Program-made: the position numbers and the translations under genes | In this document: one piece after another, positions 53,089 through 62,734 of the stretch | Position numbering within the stretch: position 1 is the stretch's first letter | How the letters are laid out: each line of letters starts with the position of its first letter | The notes under the pieces: model-generated | What the model was told of the DNA's origin: nothing | Seen by the model: the letters and a program-made list of their open reading frames with translations, nothing else | Database searches by the model: none | Origin: Eubacterium brachy ATCC 33089 | GTDB taxonomy: Bacteria > Bacillota > Clostridia > Peptostreptococcales > Anaerovoracaceae | Length of the DNA stretch: 64,000 nucleotides | Direction: 5' to 3' | NCBI GenBank assembly: GCA_000488855.1 | Contig: KI535278.1 | Span: forward strand, 1 to 64,000

Positions 53089-55110
53089 TTAAAAAATGAG
53101 TCTTCCAATATGATATGCAACACAAGATATAATTAGAGCCGAGAATATATAATACAGTGCTATTTTTATCGTCCATTTTTTTGAATGTGTTTCCTGTGCG
53201 GTAGCTGCAAGAGCCATCAAACAAGGCATATTGAAGAAAAAGGCAAAAGTAAATGCTAAGGCTTCCGGCTTTGAAATCATTGTCAACATATTATTGCTTA
53301 GAATAGCGGTATCTATTGTCCCTTTAACTTCAACTGCATGCCATATTCCTGAAGAAGTAAATAATGATGCCATTACTCCTAATGCAGATTCCTTTCCCAT
53401 TGCAGAAGCAACAAAAGCCATAAATAATTGCCATGGTAAGCCAAATAATTTTGTTACAGGCTCTATAAATGTCCCCACCTTATAAATAAGGCTGTTTGCT
53501 ATATTCCCGTCAGGTGTATAGGCAAGAATCCAAAATATTACAGAAATGAGGATAATAATACTCAATGCTCTTTTCAGTACATTCCCCATCTTATTCATTA
53601 CAGAAGAAAATAAATTCTTCCAATGAGGCTTGTGATATGGCGGAAGTTCCATAATCATTCCAAAATGTTCACTTCCCTCATAAAGCGATTTTCTGAAAAT
53701 CCTATATGTGATTAGCAAATGTAGAAAAGCTACTGCAAATAGGCTTAGTATCACAAATACTGCCTGTTGTCCGAAAAATGTTCCCGTAACAAGCCCGACT
53801 ACTCCCCATGTTGACCCGCAAGGGACTACCCAAGATAACGCAATAGTCATAACTCTTTGTCCCCATGAATCGATAATTCGTGTTCCGGTAATGCCACCGA
53901 TATTACAGCCAAAACTTAATAAAAATGGCATAATTGCTTTCCCTTGCAGTCCCAATTTCGACATAGTATTGTCAAAGACATAGGAAACTCTTGCCATATA
54001 TCCTACATCTTCCAAAAAGCCAAAGACTAAGCTAATTCCCAATACATAACTTGCCATCTGCAATGCAAAGGTAACCGCTGTCATTACAGCTCCACACAAA
54101 AGTGAAATCAGCCAATTTGAAACTCCAATGGCTAATAAGCCTTTTGCTAATAAAGCTGATATTTTAGGTATAACAAACCCAAATAACCCCATTAGCGGAA
54201 ATCCGATGAGCATAGAAGCAACTAATCCTAAAATGATAATTCCGATAGCCATTGGTTTTCCCCATGCTCTGCTTGTGGCTATACGATCAAATTTGCTTCT
54301 CTTAAAAAGTCTCTTTTTCTGAACAACATTTGCATTTAGCAGTTTATCTATCCAATCAAATTTACAATTACCAGTTATTAAATTGCCATTTTTTATGCTT
54401 TTTAATACATTCTCTATTTCTCCAAATTCGACTTTTTCAACATTATCTTTTACTAACGCGATCACTTTTGCATCTTGATCTAATAGTTTTCCAATAATCC
54501 ATGACTTTGAAAACACACCTATACCTTTATCAGGGATATGTTTTTTTAATAGCTTATAGTTATCTCCAACGATATTTTCATATGCCCTTTCTAAATTTTC
54601 GTCAGATAAAATTTCTCCTCTATCTGAATGCTCGAGAAAAGCAAATAACTCCTGATATTCCTTTTTATCCGCTGCAACAATAGGAATGACCGGGATATTT
54701 AATGACTTTTCTAACCCATTTATATTTATCTCTTTCCCTTGATTTTTAGCAACATCCATCATGTTCATAATCAAGACTATCGGAATATTTATTCCAATAT
54801 AATCCGATAACATAAATAGGCTACGATTTAATTGTGAAGCATCTGCCATAATAGCTATTAAGTCAGCTTTTCCGCTTTCTATATACTCTCTCGTTATAAC
54901 TTCTTCATCAGAATTTGCTGATAAACCATACGCTCCGGGTAAGTCGACAATCTTATAAGTAGTGCCTTTATACGAAAATTCACCTTCTTTTTTCTCAACG
55001 GTTTTACCGGGCCAATTTCCAACATGCTGGTTTGAGCCTGTCAATCCATTAAATAAAGTTGATTTTCCGGAATTAGGCTGTCCAAGCAAAGCAATCGTTA
55101 TTTTCTTCAT
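53089..55110 (-). CDS. feoB: Ferrous iron transporter FeoB
   Basis: 673 residues. N-terminal GTPase with G-Q-P-N-S-G-K-S-T (9-17), D-L-P-G (57-60) and N-M-M-D (116-119), a linking domain, then two gates of membrane helices with C-N-I-G-G-I and C-G-S-T-W-G. It imports Fe2+ through the cytoplasmic membrane. It lies three bases after feoA and before the FeoC-like gene; the unit continues from the ABC genes, so chelated and free ferrous iron uptake are expressed together. Confidence 0.95.
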   Translation of the reverse strand: MKKITIALLGQPNSGKSTLFNGLTGSNQHVGNWPGKTVEKKEGEFSYKGTTYKIVDLPGAYGLSANSDEEVITREYIESGKADLIAIMADASQLNRSLFMLSDYIGINIPIVLIMNMMDVAKNQGKEININGLEKSLNIPVIPIVAADKKEYQELFAFLEHSDRGEILSDENLERAYENIVGDNYKLLKKHIPDKGIGVFSKSWIIGKLLDQDAKVIALVKDNVEKVEFGEIENVLKSIKNGNLITGNCKFDWIDKLLNANVVQKKRLFKRSKFDRIATSRAWGKPMAIGIIILGLVASMLIGFPLMGLFGFVIPKISALLAKGLLAIGVSNWLISLLCGAVMTAVTFALQMASYVLGISLVFGFLEDVGYMARVSYVFDNTMSKLGLQGKAIMPFLLSFGCNIGGITGTRIIDSWGQRVMTIALSWVVPCGSTWGVVGLVTGTFFGQQAVFVILSLFAVAFLHLLITYRIFRKSLYEGSEHFGMIMELPPYHKPHWKNLFSSVMNKMGNVLKRALSIIILISVIFWILAYTPDGNIANSLIYKVGTFIEPVTKLFGLPWQLFMAFVASAMGKESALGVMASLFTSSGIWHAVEVKGTIDTAILSNNMLTMISKPEALAFTFAFFFNMPCLMALAATAQETHSKKWTIKIALYYIFSALIISCVAYHIGRLIF

Positions 55111-55113
55111 ATC

Positions 55114-55338
55114 TTAAAGCACCTCCATCATTATTTTCTCTGCCTCTATCTTATTGACAGCTATCATCGTATCTCTACAATAAATGAGAATAGGTTGCTT
55201 TTTATAATTCTGGATAACTTCAACATCGCTTCCGACAGTTATTCCGATAGATATTATTCTGCTTTGAAAATGTGTATCACCAATAATTTCGGCAACTTTA
55301 CCTTTTGTCTTTTCTTTCAAAGTACTAAGCCTCTCCAT
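55114..55338 (-). CDS. feoA: FeoA, FeoB partner protein
   Basis: 74 residues, SH3-like: I-S-I-G-I-T-V-G-S-D-V-E-V-I and I-A-V-N-K-I-E-A-E-K-I. Its ATG overlaps the end of the upstream ABC gene by 14 bases. Supports FeoB function in Fe2+ uptake. Confidence 0.92.
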   Translation of the reverse strand: MERLSTLKEKTKGKVAEIIGDTHFQSRIISIGITVGSDVEVIQNYKKQPILIYCRDTMIAVNKIEAEKIMMEVL

Positions 55339-57079
55339 AACCATTCTCCTTTATCATCCATTTTTTCGCTCTTTCCTGCGTATTTACCATTTCATAGTAA
55401 TGTCCTTTTTTTCCATAAAGTTCACTATGATTTCCTTGTTCTTCAATTCTTCCGTCATTTATCAGAATAATTTGGTTAGCGCTTTTAATGGTATTCAGTC
55501 TGTGAGCAATAACAAAAACTGTCTTTCCTTGCATTAAATGCTCCAAAGCATTATTGATTTTAGCTTCATTATCAGGATCAAGAGAAGCTGTAGATTCATC
55601 CAACAAAAGAATTGGTGCATCCTTCAGAATCGCTCTTGCAATAGCAATTCTTTGTCGTTCGCCGCCGGATAATGTACTTCCGCCGTCTTTTATTTGTGTT
55701 TCATATCCATCCTGCATTTTCGAAATGAATTCGTGGCAACAAGCTAATTTTGCAGCTTGATAAACTTCTTCCTTTGTTGCATTAGGTTTTCCAACCTTGA
55801 TATTGTTATAAACCGTATCAGTCAGCAGTACATTATCTTGAAAAACCTGACTAATATATTTAAGCAACACATCAGGTTTTATTGATTTTATATTTTTTCC
55901 ACCAATTATAATTTCTCCACTATTTACATCCCAAAATCTCGCAATCAAATTGGTAATTGTAGTTTTTCCTCCACCGGAGGGACCAATTAAAGCTGTGGAA
56001 GTTCCTTCTTTTGCTTCAAAAGAAATATTGTTCAGAATCGTTTTATTTTCATCATAAGAAAAATTTACATTCTTAAACTTAATATCAAAATTCCCTAATT
56101 CAGTTTCATCTTCGGTATAAGGTAATGGCTTTGTTTCATAAGCTTTCTCAAGATTGCTTGCGGCTAATTTCAAATCTTTCAATAAGCCATAGGAATGTTC
56201 AAAGGCAATAAGAAGTGCAGATAACGCTAAACTCATGAGCATAAAAGCTACAAACTGTTCCGTCTCAACACTACCACCTATAAATAAATATCCGCCTATA
56301 AGAAGAACCACAGGAAGCAAAAAGTTAACTGTGATAAAGTACATACTTGTAGGCAACGTCATTTTCTTTTCTGCCTTTACGCTTGTTTTTCTAACATTTT
56401 CAAGTGTGTTTATCATTCTTTCAAAATGTTCACTTGTCATATTAGCTGACTTAAATGCCTTCATGCCTTGAACGTACTCTAAAATAATAGAAATCATCTT
56501 AGAATTTAAATTTCTTTTTCTCGCTCCATACTTTTCTATCAATTTATTGCCCCATACCAAGATAGGATACGCAACAAGTAATACCAAACATTCTAATAAT
56601 GCAAGCTTCCAATTGATAAAAAATGTACCTAATAAAATCAGTGTTGCCGTAACTGCCGTTTTGATAACAGATGGCAAGGTGTGCGTTATGATCAGTTCAA
56701 AACTGCTCAAATCCTTTGTAAGAGTTGATAATAGATAACCACTACTATTTTTTTGGAAATGACCAAGGCTCAAACTCCTATAATGATTTGCTAAATCCAA
56801 ACGCATACCTCCACACATTTCAGCTCCTCTTGAAAAACTCAAATAGTATGCGTGCCTATAAATCAGTATTCTTGCGATCATACTGATAAAACATATTACC
56901 GTATATTCTATGATTAAGGTTCTAGTTAACGTATTTTGCAATATATTAACAACGGTAAAATAGAGCATTAAATACAAAACAATACTTCCTATCGAATCAA
57001 TAACCATTAGAAAAATCGGTAAATACAATTTTTCTTTTTTCTCTTTCAGAAGTGTTCTGATAATCTTAAGCATTTGCAC
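55325..57079 (-). CDS. ABC half-transporter, IrtB/YbtQ-like
   Basis: 584 residues: six helices, then ATPase G-P-S-G-G-G-K-T-T, L-S-G-G-E-R-Q-R-I and D-E-S-T-A-S-L-D. It overlaps its partner (57066) by 14 bases and feoA by 14. With 57066-58832 it forms a heterodimer related to YbtPQ/IrtAB, importers of ferric siderophores. Paralogous to 40062-41801. Confidence 0.9.
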   Translation of the reverse strand: MQMLKIIRTLLKEKKEKLYLPIFLMVIDSIGSIVLYLMLYFTVVNILQNTLTRTLIIEYTVICFISMIARILIYRHAYYLSFSRGAEMCGGMRLDLANHYRSLSLGHFQKNSSGYLLSTLTKDLSSFELIITHTLPSVIKTAVTATLILLGTFFINWKLALLECLVLLVAYPILVWGNKLIEKYGARKRNLNSKMISIILEYVQGMKAFKSANMTSEHFERMINTLENVRKTSVKAEKKMTLPTSMYFITVNFLLPVVLLIGGYLFIGGSVETEQFVAFMLMSLALSALLIAFEHSYGLLKDLKLAASNLEKAYETKPLPYTEDETELGNFDIKFKNVNFSYDENKTILNNISFEAKEGTSTALIGPSGGGKTTITNLIARFWDVNSGEIIIGGKNIKSIKPDVLLKYISQVFQDNVLLTDTVYNNIKVGKPNATKEEVYQAAKLACCHEFISKMQDGYETQIKDGGSTLSGGERQRIAIARAILKDAPILLLDESTASLDPDNEAKINNALEHLMQGKTVFVIAHRLNTIKSANQIILINDGRIEEQGNHSELYGKKGHYYEMVNTQERAKKWMIKENGYGEA

Positions 57080-58832
57080 TTACCTCCTCTCCAAAGTAAT
57101 CTTTTGTGTATGTGTTCCACATACTTTCATAGACCCCTTTTCTTTCTAAAAGAGTTTTATGTGTTCCAATCTCTACGACTTCACCTTCATCAAATACGAC
57201 AATTTGATCTGCGTTCTTAATAGTATGCAAACGATGAGCAATCATAATGATTGTTTTATTTTTCAACAAGTTTTGAAGTGCTAACTGTATCTGATATTCA
57301 TTTTCTATATCTGAATAGGAAGTTGCTTCATCAAAAATAATAATTGGAGAATCTTTGAGTATTGCCCTTGCGATTGAGATTCTTTGTTGCTGTCCACCTG
57401 ACAATTTCACCCCTTGATCCCCGATTCTTGTCTGATATCCATTCGGTAAACTCATAATAAAGTCGTGAATTTGTGCTGCTTTCGCAGCCTCAATAATCTT
57501 ATTTTCATCTGCATCTGTTCCCATACGAATATTCTCATAGAGAGTATCTTCCAGAAGAAATACATCTTGAAAAACAAATGATGTAATATCCATCAAATTA
57601 TCTATTTTTAATTCATTGATAGGTATGTCGTTGATTTTAATTGCTCCGCTTGTTACATCCCAGTACCTACCAATCAACTGTGCAGCAGTTGTCTTACCTG
57701 CACCGGAAGGTCCCACAAAAGCATTTATTGTATTCGGTTTTAAGGACAAATTGATATGTTGTAATGCTTTATTTTTTGTTTCTTCATCGTCATAACTGAA
57801 AGTAACATCTTTAAAATCTATTTTCATACACTCATTCTTGTTTATGATTTTTGTTCCGTCTTTCAGTTCATCCATATCCATTATTTTTTTAATGTTATCC
57901 AGTCCGCTTCCAAGCTCCATAGATTGCATAAAGATTGTTACCATATTTAAGAACGAAACGAAAAAGCACATTGTAAGCATAATAAATAGCAAATAGGATG
58001 TTGCTGATAAAGAATTTCTCAAGAAGAAATATCCCCCGAACGGCAATGTAAATAAGATTGCTGAATCCAAAACTACTAAGGTTATTGATAAAGGATAGCA
58101 AGAACTCATGCACATCTTTTTCCAGCAAGTAATATACGCACTCAATGAATTTCTATATTGCTCAAATTTTTCTGCTGTCAAATGATACATTTTAATGACA
58201 GGCATAGCCTTTATGAATTCGTTTGCTGAAGCATTTAAGTCCGCAGTATCTTCTGATAGCTCCGTTGACATATCCGGATAATTTTTCATTAGCATCATAG
58301 GGATTCCTAATCCCAAAATCATAGGAATAAGCATAACGAGTGCCATCATCCAATTTAATTTCAACATGAAAATAAACATAATGACCGGAACAACTGCTAC
58401 CTGTGCTAATTCCAAAGTGCTATGAGCTAAAAAATTTTCAACTCTATCAACATCATCAAACATCAACGTTTTAATTTCTCCGGGAGCATGCTCTTGAAAG
58501 AATCCCAAATTAAATTTTGAAATATGATTTACAACTTTCAGCTTAATTCTGTGTATTGTGTTAAAAGCTGCTGTATGAGATAAAATGCCCGCAAAGGACA
58601 TTAGTATTGCCTGCAAAACGGCACTTATAATCCCTATACCTGCCCACATAAAAATTTCTGTATACGAAATATTTTTCTGAAATATCATTAGTAATATCTT
58701 ATAGACTATAAAATAAGGAACTAATGATAAAGCCGCAGAAATGACAGATAAAAACATCCCCAAATGTAGCTTTTTTCTCTCATCTTTTGCTAATTGAAAT
58801 ACATAAGATATTCCTGTCTTCTTTTTTTCCAT
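57066..58832 (-). CDS. ABC half-transporter, IrtA/YbtP-like
   Basis: 588 residues: six helices, then ATPase G-P-S-G-A-G-K-T-T, L-S-G-G-Q-Q-Q-R-I and D-E-A-T-S-Y-S-D. First gene of the operon, ribosome site AAAGGAGATGG. Divergent from the AraC gene at 59037, which presumably controls it. Genes downstream (feoA, feoB, feoC) point to iron; siderophore import is inferred, not shown. Confidence 0.9.
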   Translation of the reverse strand: MEKKKTGISYVFQLAKDERKKLHLGMFLSVISAALSLVPYFIVYKILLMIFQKNISYTEIFMWAGIGIISAVLQAILMSFAGILSHTAAFNTIHRIKLKVVNHISKFNLGFFQEHAPGEIKTLMFDDVDRVENFLAHSTLELAQVAVVPVIMFIFMLKLNWMMALVMLIPMILGLGIPMMLMKNYPDMSTELSEDTADLNASANEFIKAMPVIKMYHLTAEKFEQYRNSLSAYITCWKKMCMSSCYPLSITLVVLDSAILFTLPFGGYFFLRNSLSATSYLLFIMLTMCFFVSFLNMVTIFMQSMELGSGLDNIKKIMDMDELKDGTKIINKNECMKIDFKDVTFSYDDEETKNKALQHINLSLKPNTINAFVGPSGAGKTTAAQLIGRYWDVTSGAIKINDIPINELKIDNLMDITSFVFQDVFLLEDTLYENIRMGTDADENKIIEAAKAAQIHDFIMSLPNGYQTRIGDQGVKLSGGQQQRISIARAILKDSPIIIFDEATSYSDIENEYQIQLALQNLLKNKTIIMIAHRLHTIKNADQIVVFDEGEVVEIGTHKTLLERKGVYESMWNTYTKDYFGEEVSANA

Positions 58833-58979
58833 TAGTTATTCCATCTCCTTTCCTAATCATTAGCTATATCTAACTAACAACATTCATTATAAGGCTAGTT
58901 TTTTATAACTCAAAATCAAACCATGAATTTCATCATTGCTTATAATCCATTTATTTATAAGCTTTTTATCGGTATTTTT

Positions 58980-59015
58980 ATAAATTTGTGATATAATTAA
59001 ATAAATTTATGATAT
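58980..59015. promoter_or_regulatory. Direct repeat, probable AraC-type operator
   Basis: ATAAATTTGTGATAT (58980-58994) and ATAAATTTATGATAT (59001-59015) are 21 bases apart, two turns of helix, 22 bases before the AraC start and about 150 bases from the ABC operon start. Confidence 0.6.
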
Positions 59016-59036
59016 TTAACGAGGTGGGCAGAATTG

Positions 59037-60008
59037 ATGGAAAGAACAGTTATTGATTATTTAACAAATTTAGCACATGACGCTCCTTTTATTCCTGTTC
59101 CAACTTTATCAACTGAAAACAAACAAATCTTTCAAATAGATCCCAATTTTGGCAAAGGTACTTTTCGCATACTAAAGTTTGACAGCAGTTTAATTCTAAT
59201 TTTAATCGCTGACTTTACTCCAAATGAAACAATGGAGAAAATAACAGAAGTATCTGAAAAGTATTTAGAGATTAGCCAATTTGAAACAGAAAGCAGTTCA
59301 TTTAAAGTCGGTGGCAGAAAGTTAAATAATGTAGAAAAAGGTATATATTGTTACTTAAATACGGAAAAGAAAACTTATACCTATTGCGAAGCAAATAAGC
59401 CTGTAAAATTCACGAAAATAATCCTAACTAAAGAATACTTTGATACTTTCTTAAAATTAAAATATGATGATTTTGAATATGAAAAAACAAAAATCCTTAA
59501 TTCTTATTTGTTAAAAACTCAAAATTCCCCTCAATTGAACTTTATATTTCAACAGATAAGGGAATCCCAAGCCGAGGGAAGGATTTTGCCTTTATATTTG
59601 GAAAGCAAAGTCATGGAACTATTATCTATCATCATTACAAGATTAGAGAAAAAGGAAAAAAACATATCCGTTGTCTTAACTAAAAAAGATAAGCAAAATC
59701 TGAAAAGAGTTGTATCAGCTATGAAAAAAGATTTATCTGTTCATATTGACGGACTTGAACTTTCTAAAATTGCTTTAATGAGTCCTGCACGATTTCAATT
59801 AGCTTTTCGCAAATATTATGGCGTTCCTCCCTACGAGTATTTAAAAGAATTAAGGCTTAATAAAGCACTATTATTGTTAAAAAATCCTGAGTATAAAATA
59901 TCTACAATAGCGGAAAAAGTGGGCTATATCCATACAGGGCATTTTGCTAAAATATTCAAATCAACTTATGGTATCACGCCAAGTAAATATAGGAGCACGA
60001 TCACTTAA
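59037..60008 (+). CDS. AraC-family regulator of the iron operon
   Basis: 323 residues. N-terminal ligand part (1-215) without known family, C-terminal double HTH: L-S-K-I-A-L-M-S-P-A-R-F-Q-L-A-F near 240-260 and I-A-E-K-V-G-Y-I-H-T-G-H-F-A near 290-305, ending G-I-T-P-S-K-Y-R. Similar to YbtA-like activators of siderophore genes. GAGGTGGG lies before the ATG at 59037. Divergent from the ABC-Feo operon, so likely its activator, sensing iron or siderophore. Confidence 0.9.
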   Translation: MERTVIDYLTNLAHDAPFIPVPTLSTENKQIFQIDPNFGKGTFRILKFDSSLILILIADFTPNETMEKITEVSEKYLEISQFETESSSFKVGGRKLNNVEKGIYCYLNTEKKTYTYCEANKPVKFTKIILTKEYFDTFLKLKYDDFEYEKTKILNSYLLKTQNSPQLNFIFQQIRESQAEGRILPLYLESKVMELLSIIITRLEKKEKNISVVLTKKDKQNLKRVVSAMKKDLSVHIDGLELSKIALMSPARFQLAFRKYYGVPPYEYLKELRLNKALLLLKNPEYKISTIAEKVGYIHTGHFAKIFKSTYGITPSKYRSTIT

Positions 60009-60038
60009 ACTAATATTAAAATTTTATATGTGCTTAAC

Positions 60039-60168
60039 GCTTGCTATCTTAATCATTCTTTTGTAGCAAGCACAGTAAGTGTACGGACACTTACGGAAAA
60101 ATTGATGAAGCGGCCTTCGGGATCTGCTTCTTTTTTTATCAATTTTTAGCTTGTTAGGAAAACCCTAA
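60039..60168 (+). other. Candidate oriT region
   Basis: Three symmetric elements upstream of mobC: GCTTGCTA/TAGCAAGC (60039-60071), GTAAGTG-TACGGA-CACTTAC (60075-60094) and TTAGG-AAAAC-CCTAA (60154-60168), the last followed by TACCTCCTCG. Relaxases of this family cut near such repeats just before mobC. The exact nick site is not shown. Confidence 0.6.
60101..60143 (+). terminator. Terminator-like hairpin before mobC
   Basis: GAAGC ... GCTTC followed by TTTTTTT, with outer arms ATTGAT and ATCAAT. Probably ends the AraC transcript and separates it from the mob genes. Confidence 0.6.
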
Positions 60169-60204
60169 TACCTCCTCGAAATTCACACAAAGGAGGATTT
60201 ACCT

Positions 60205-60555
60205 ATGGCAAATAGAATACGAAATGAACGACTTGAAATTAAATTGACAGAAGAAGAAAAGACTCTTTTTGAGGAGAAAAGAAAACTTGCTAAATGCAGA
60301 AATATGAGCTATTTCATTCGCAAGTGCGTTTTAGAAAAGGAAATATATCAAGTGGATTTAGAACCGTTTAGAGATTTACAAGGCTTACTTTCCAACGCTA
60401 CAAGCAACATCAATCAGATTGCAAAGCGTGTAAATTCGACAGGCATAATCTATAAAGACGATATAAACGATATGAAAAAGCAGATTGAACATTTCTCAAA
60501 AGAGTTATGGCAAATTCATTCAATACTTCTTAATAGAACATCAGGAGATGATTAG
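60205..60555 (+). CDS. mobC: MobC relaxosome protein
   Basis: 116 residues, ribbon-helix-helix: E-I-K-L-T-E-E-E-K-T-L-F near 10-21, M-S-Y-F-I-R-K-C-V-L near 33-42, and N-I-N-Q-I-A-K-R-V-N near 69-78, the MobC signature. It opens oriT DNA for the relaxase. The relaxase gene starts five bases after it. Confidence 0.9.
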   Translation: MANRIRNERLEIKLTEEEKTLFEEKRKLAKCRNMSYFIRKCVLEKEIYQVDLEPFRDLQGLLSNATSNINQIAKRVNSTGIIYKDDINDMKKQIEHFSKELWQIHSILLNRTSGDD

Positions 60556-60560
60556 TTTTT

Positions 60561-61892
60561 ATGGCAATTACAAAAATACACCCTATAAAATCGACCCTTA
60601 ATTTTGCCATTTCATATATTGTTAATGGAGAAAAAACAGATGAACAAATCTTAGTAAGCACTCATAAATGCCATCAAGAAACTGCTCACACACAATTTTT
60701 AAGAACAAGAAATGATGCCGGAACAAACGGAACTGTTCTTGCAAGACATCTAATTCAATCCTTTTTACCGAGAGAAGCAACTCCTGAAATGGCACATCAG
60801 ATCGGTATGGAACTTTGCAAAAAGATATTGAAAGACGAGTATGAGTTTGTCTTATCTACTCACATAGATAAAGGACATATTCACAACCACATCATCTTCA
60901 ATAATGTAAATATGGTAACAGGCAAATGCTACCAGTCTAATAAGAAAAGCTATCATAAAATCCGTTGCCAAAGCGATAAGCTATGCAAAGAAAATAACCT
61001 TTCTGTCATAGATGAATTTTACGAAAGCTATAAGAAAAAGTATAAGGTAAACGGCAAGTCTTGGTATGAAAGTGAGCAAGCAAAGAAAGGTACTTCTTGG
61101 AAAAGCAGACTACAATTTGATATTGATCGTATGATAAAACACTCTAAAGACTGGGACGAATTTCTAAATAAAATGGCTGAGCTTGGCTATGAAATTAAGT
61201 ACGGCAAGCACATTGCTTTTAAGCCAAAAGATAAGCCGAGATTTACAAGAGCTAAAATAATCGGAGAAGATTATACCGAAGAAAGATTAAAAGAACGCAT
61301 AAGAGAAAGCGGAGATATAAAGACTCCTGCTGTAAAAAAACGAATTGGCAATATCATTGATATGAACACCAATACAAAGGTAAAAGAAAGTAAAGGCTAC
61401 GAATATTGGGCAACTAAACACAACCTTAATACAATGGCTGAGTCTGTTATCTTTCTTAGAGAGCAAGGAATTAAAACCGTTAAGCAACTTGATGAATACA
61501 TTCAGAAAACTGCTGATGAAAGGCAAGGTCTACAAGATAAAATCAAGTCCATTGATATAGAAATGCATGAGCTTTCTGCAACTATGGAGCAAGTTTATAC
61601 TGTCAAAAAATATCGAGAATACTACAAGGAACATAAAGCAAATACATCTGACAAGGCATTTTTTGAGGAATATAAATCTCAAATCATGCTATACGAAACT
61701 GCCCTTTCAGAGCTTAAAAAATCCCATTCTAAGCTGCCAAATTCAAAGGATATTTTAACTAAACTTGATAAATTGCAAGAAAAAAAGAATACCCTTATGC
61801 AGAAGTATTCTTCCTCAAAATCGACTATGGACGAGCTTTATCAAATACGAAAGAACTATGGAATTTACATGAGTAAGGAGATGGAACGATAA
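60561..61892 (+). CDS. MOBP-type relaxase
   Basis: 443 residues. Relaxase motif III is H-I-D-K-G-H-I-H-N-H-I-I-F-N near 101-114, with catalytic Tyr early (T-L-N-F-A-I-S-Y near 12-19). C-terminal half is coiled-coil. It nicks oriT and pilots the DNA; needs a coupling protein from another element because the local VirD4 is a stump. Plus strand, coupled with mobC. Confidence 0.92.
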   Translation: MAITKIHPIKSTLNFAISYIVNGEKTDEQILVSTHKCHQETAHTQFLRTRNDAGTNGTVLARHLIQSFLPREATPEMAHQIGMELCKKILKDEYEFVLSTHIDKGHIHNHIIFNNVNMVTGKCYQSNKKSYHKIRCQSDKLCKENNLSVIDEFYESYKKKYKVNGKSWYESEQAKKGTSWKSRLQFDIDRMIKHSKDWDEFLNKMAELGYEIKYGKHIAFKPKDKPRFTRAKIIGEDYTEERLKERIRESGDIKTPAVKKRIGNIIDMNTNTKVKESKGYEYWATKHNLNTMAESVIFLREQGIKTVKQLDEYIQKTADERQGLQDKIKSIDIEMHELSATMEQVYTVKKYREYYKEHKANTSDKAFFEEYKSQIMLYETALSELKKSHSKLPNSKDILTKLDKLQEKKNTLMQKYSSSKSTMDELYQIRKNYGIYMSKEMER

Positions 61893-61927
61893 CTCTAATA
61901 TTATATAGCTTTCTTATTTTTATAATA

Positions 61928-62734
61928 TTAAATTGAAATACCTATCAATGATGCAAGCATTTTTATACCTAAAGCTAAATCAGGAATTAAAGCTACGGAA
62001 GTAGTGATAAAATGCATACTTTTTAAACAAGTAGTCAATACTTCTTTCTTCGGATGCTTCTGCTTAATTTCATTTTTTATATTATCTAAATTCTGATTAA
62101 GTATTGATTTGAAGTTATCATCCTCCATACCTTTAATTAAGTCTCCTACATTGTTAATTGCCTTGATTACTTCTTCAGTATTAAATTTATTTTCTTGGTC
62201 AGCGTTAATCGTGCTTCCGTGTTCCGCAATATTGACTTGAACTCCAGAACTATTAACATTGATATTATATAGAGCATTATTTTCATCGTACCCCATATCA
62301 GTAGAAATATCTTTCATATAATTTTCAACCTCAAGTACAAACGGATAGACCATTCTATCGCCAAACGCCTTCGCCATATCTTGATATTTATTACTGCCAG
62401 CATAATACCAGCCAAAAGTATATGTAGGTAAGTTATTTCCTGTTATAAAGGAAAATGCTCTATACAGTAGATACGTCCTTTTATTACTATCATTGCCAAG
62501 ATTCAAAACTTTGCGTCCATAAGAATTACTTATCGTATTTAATAAGTCATCTAAACCATCAACATCATATTCTAAACTATGCAAATACTCTTTTATCAAC
62601 GATGTTTGCTCTATATAATTTATCATTTCTTCCAAATTTGCATTCTGTTCTCCATAATATGAATTCATAACATTTGAAGCTAATGTCCTAAATTTTCTAC
62701 TGATTTTTCTAAGTTCTTTTTTACTAATCTCCAT
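61928..62734 (-). CDS. Unknown protein with hydrophobic C-tail, in helicase unit
   Basis: 268 residues. Helical N-terminal part (1-90), a middle with Y-T-F-G-W-Y-Y-A-G and Y-N-I-N-V-N-S-S-G-V-Q-V, a charged helix, then a C-terminal hydrophobic segment from about 240 (F-I-T-T-S-V-A-L-I-P-D-L-A-L-G). That tail could insert into a membrane. The start overlaps the stop of 62724-63185 by 11 bases, so it is translated after it. No family; the plan fits an effector of a defence system, by inference. Confidence 0.6.
   Translation of the reverse strand: MEISKKELRKISRKFRTLASNVMNSYYGEQNANLEEMINYIEQTSLIKEYLHSLEYDVDGLDDLLNTISNSYGRKVLNLGNDSNKRTYLLYRAFSFITGNNLPTYTFGWYYAGSNKYQDMAKAFGDRMVYPFVLEVENYMKDISTDMGYDENNALYNINVNSSGVQVNIAEHGSTINADQENKFNTEEVIKAINNVGDLIKGMEDDNFKSILNQNLDNIKNEIKQKHPKKEVLTTCLKSMHFITTSVALIPDLALGIKMLASLIGISI

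Noticed and set aside
60039-60094. CRISPR-like or phage attachment repeats
   Set aside because: The repeats are inverted and single, not regularly spaced; they fit an oriT better.
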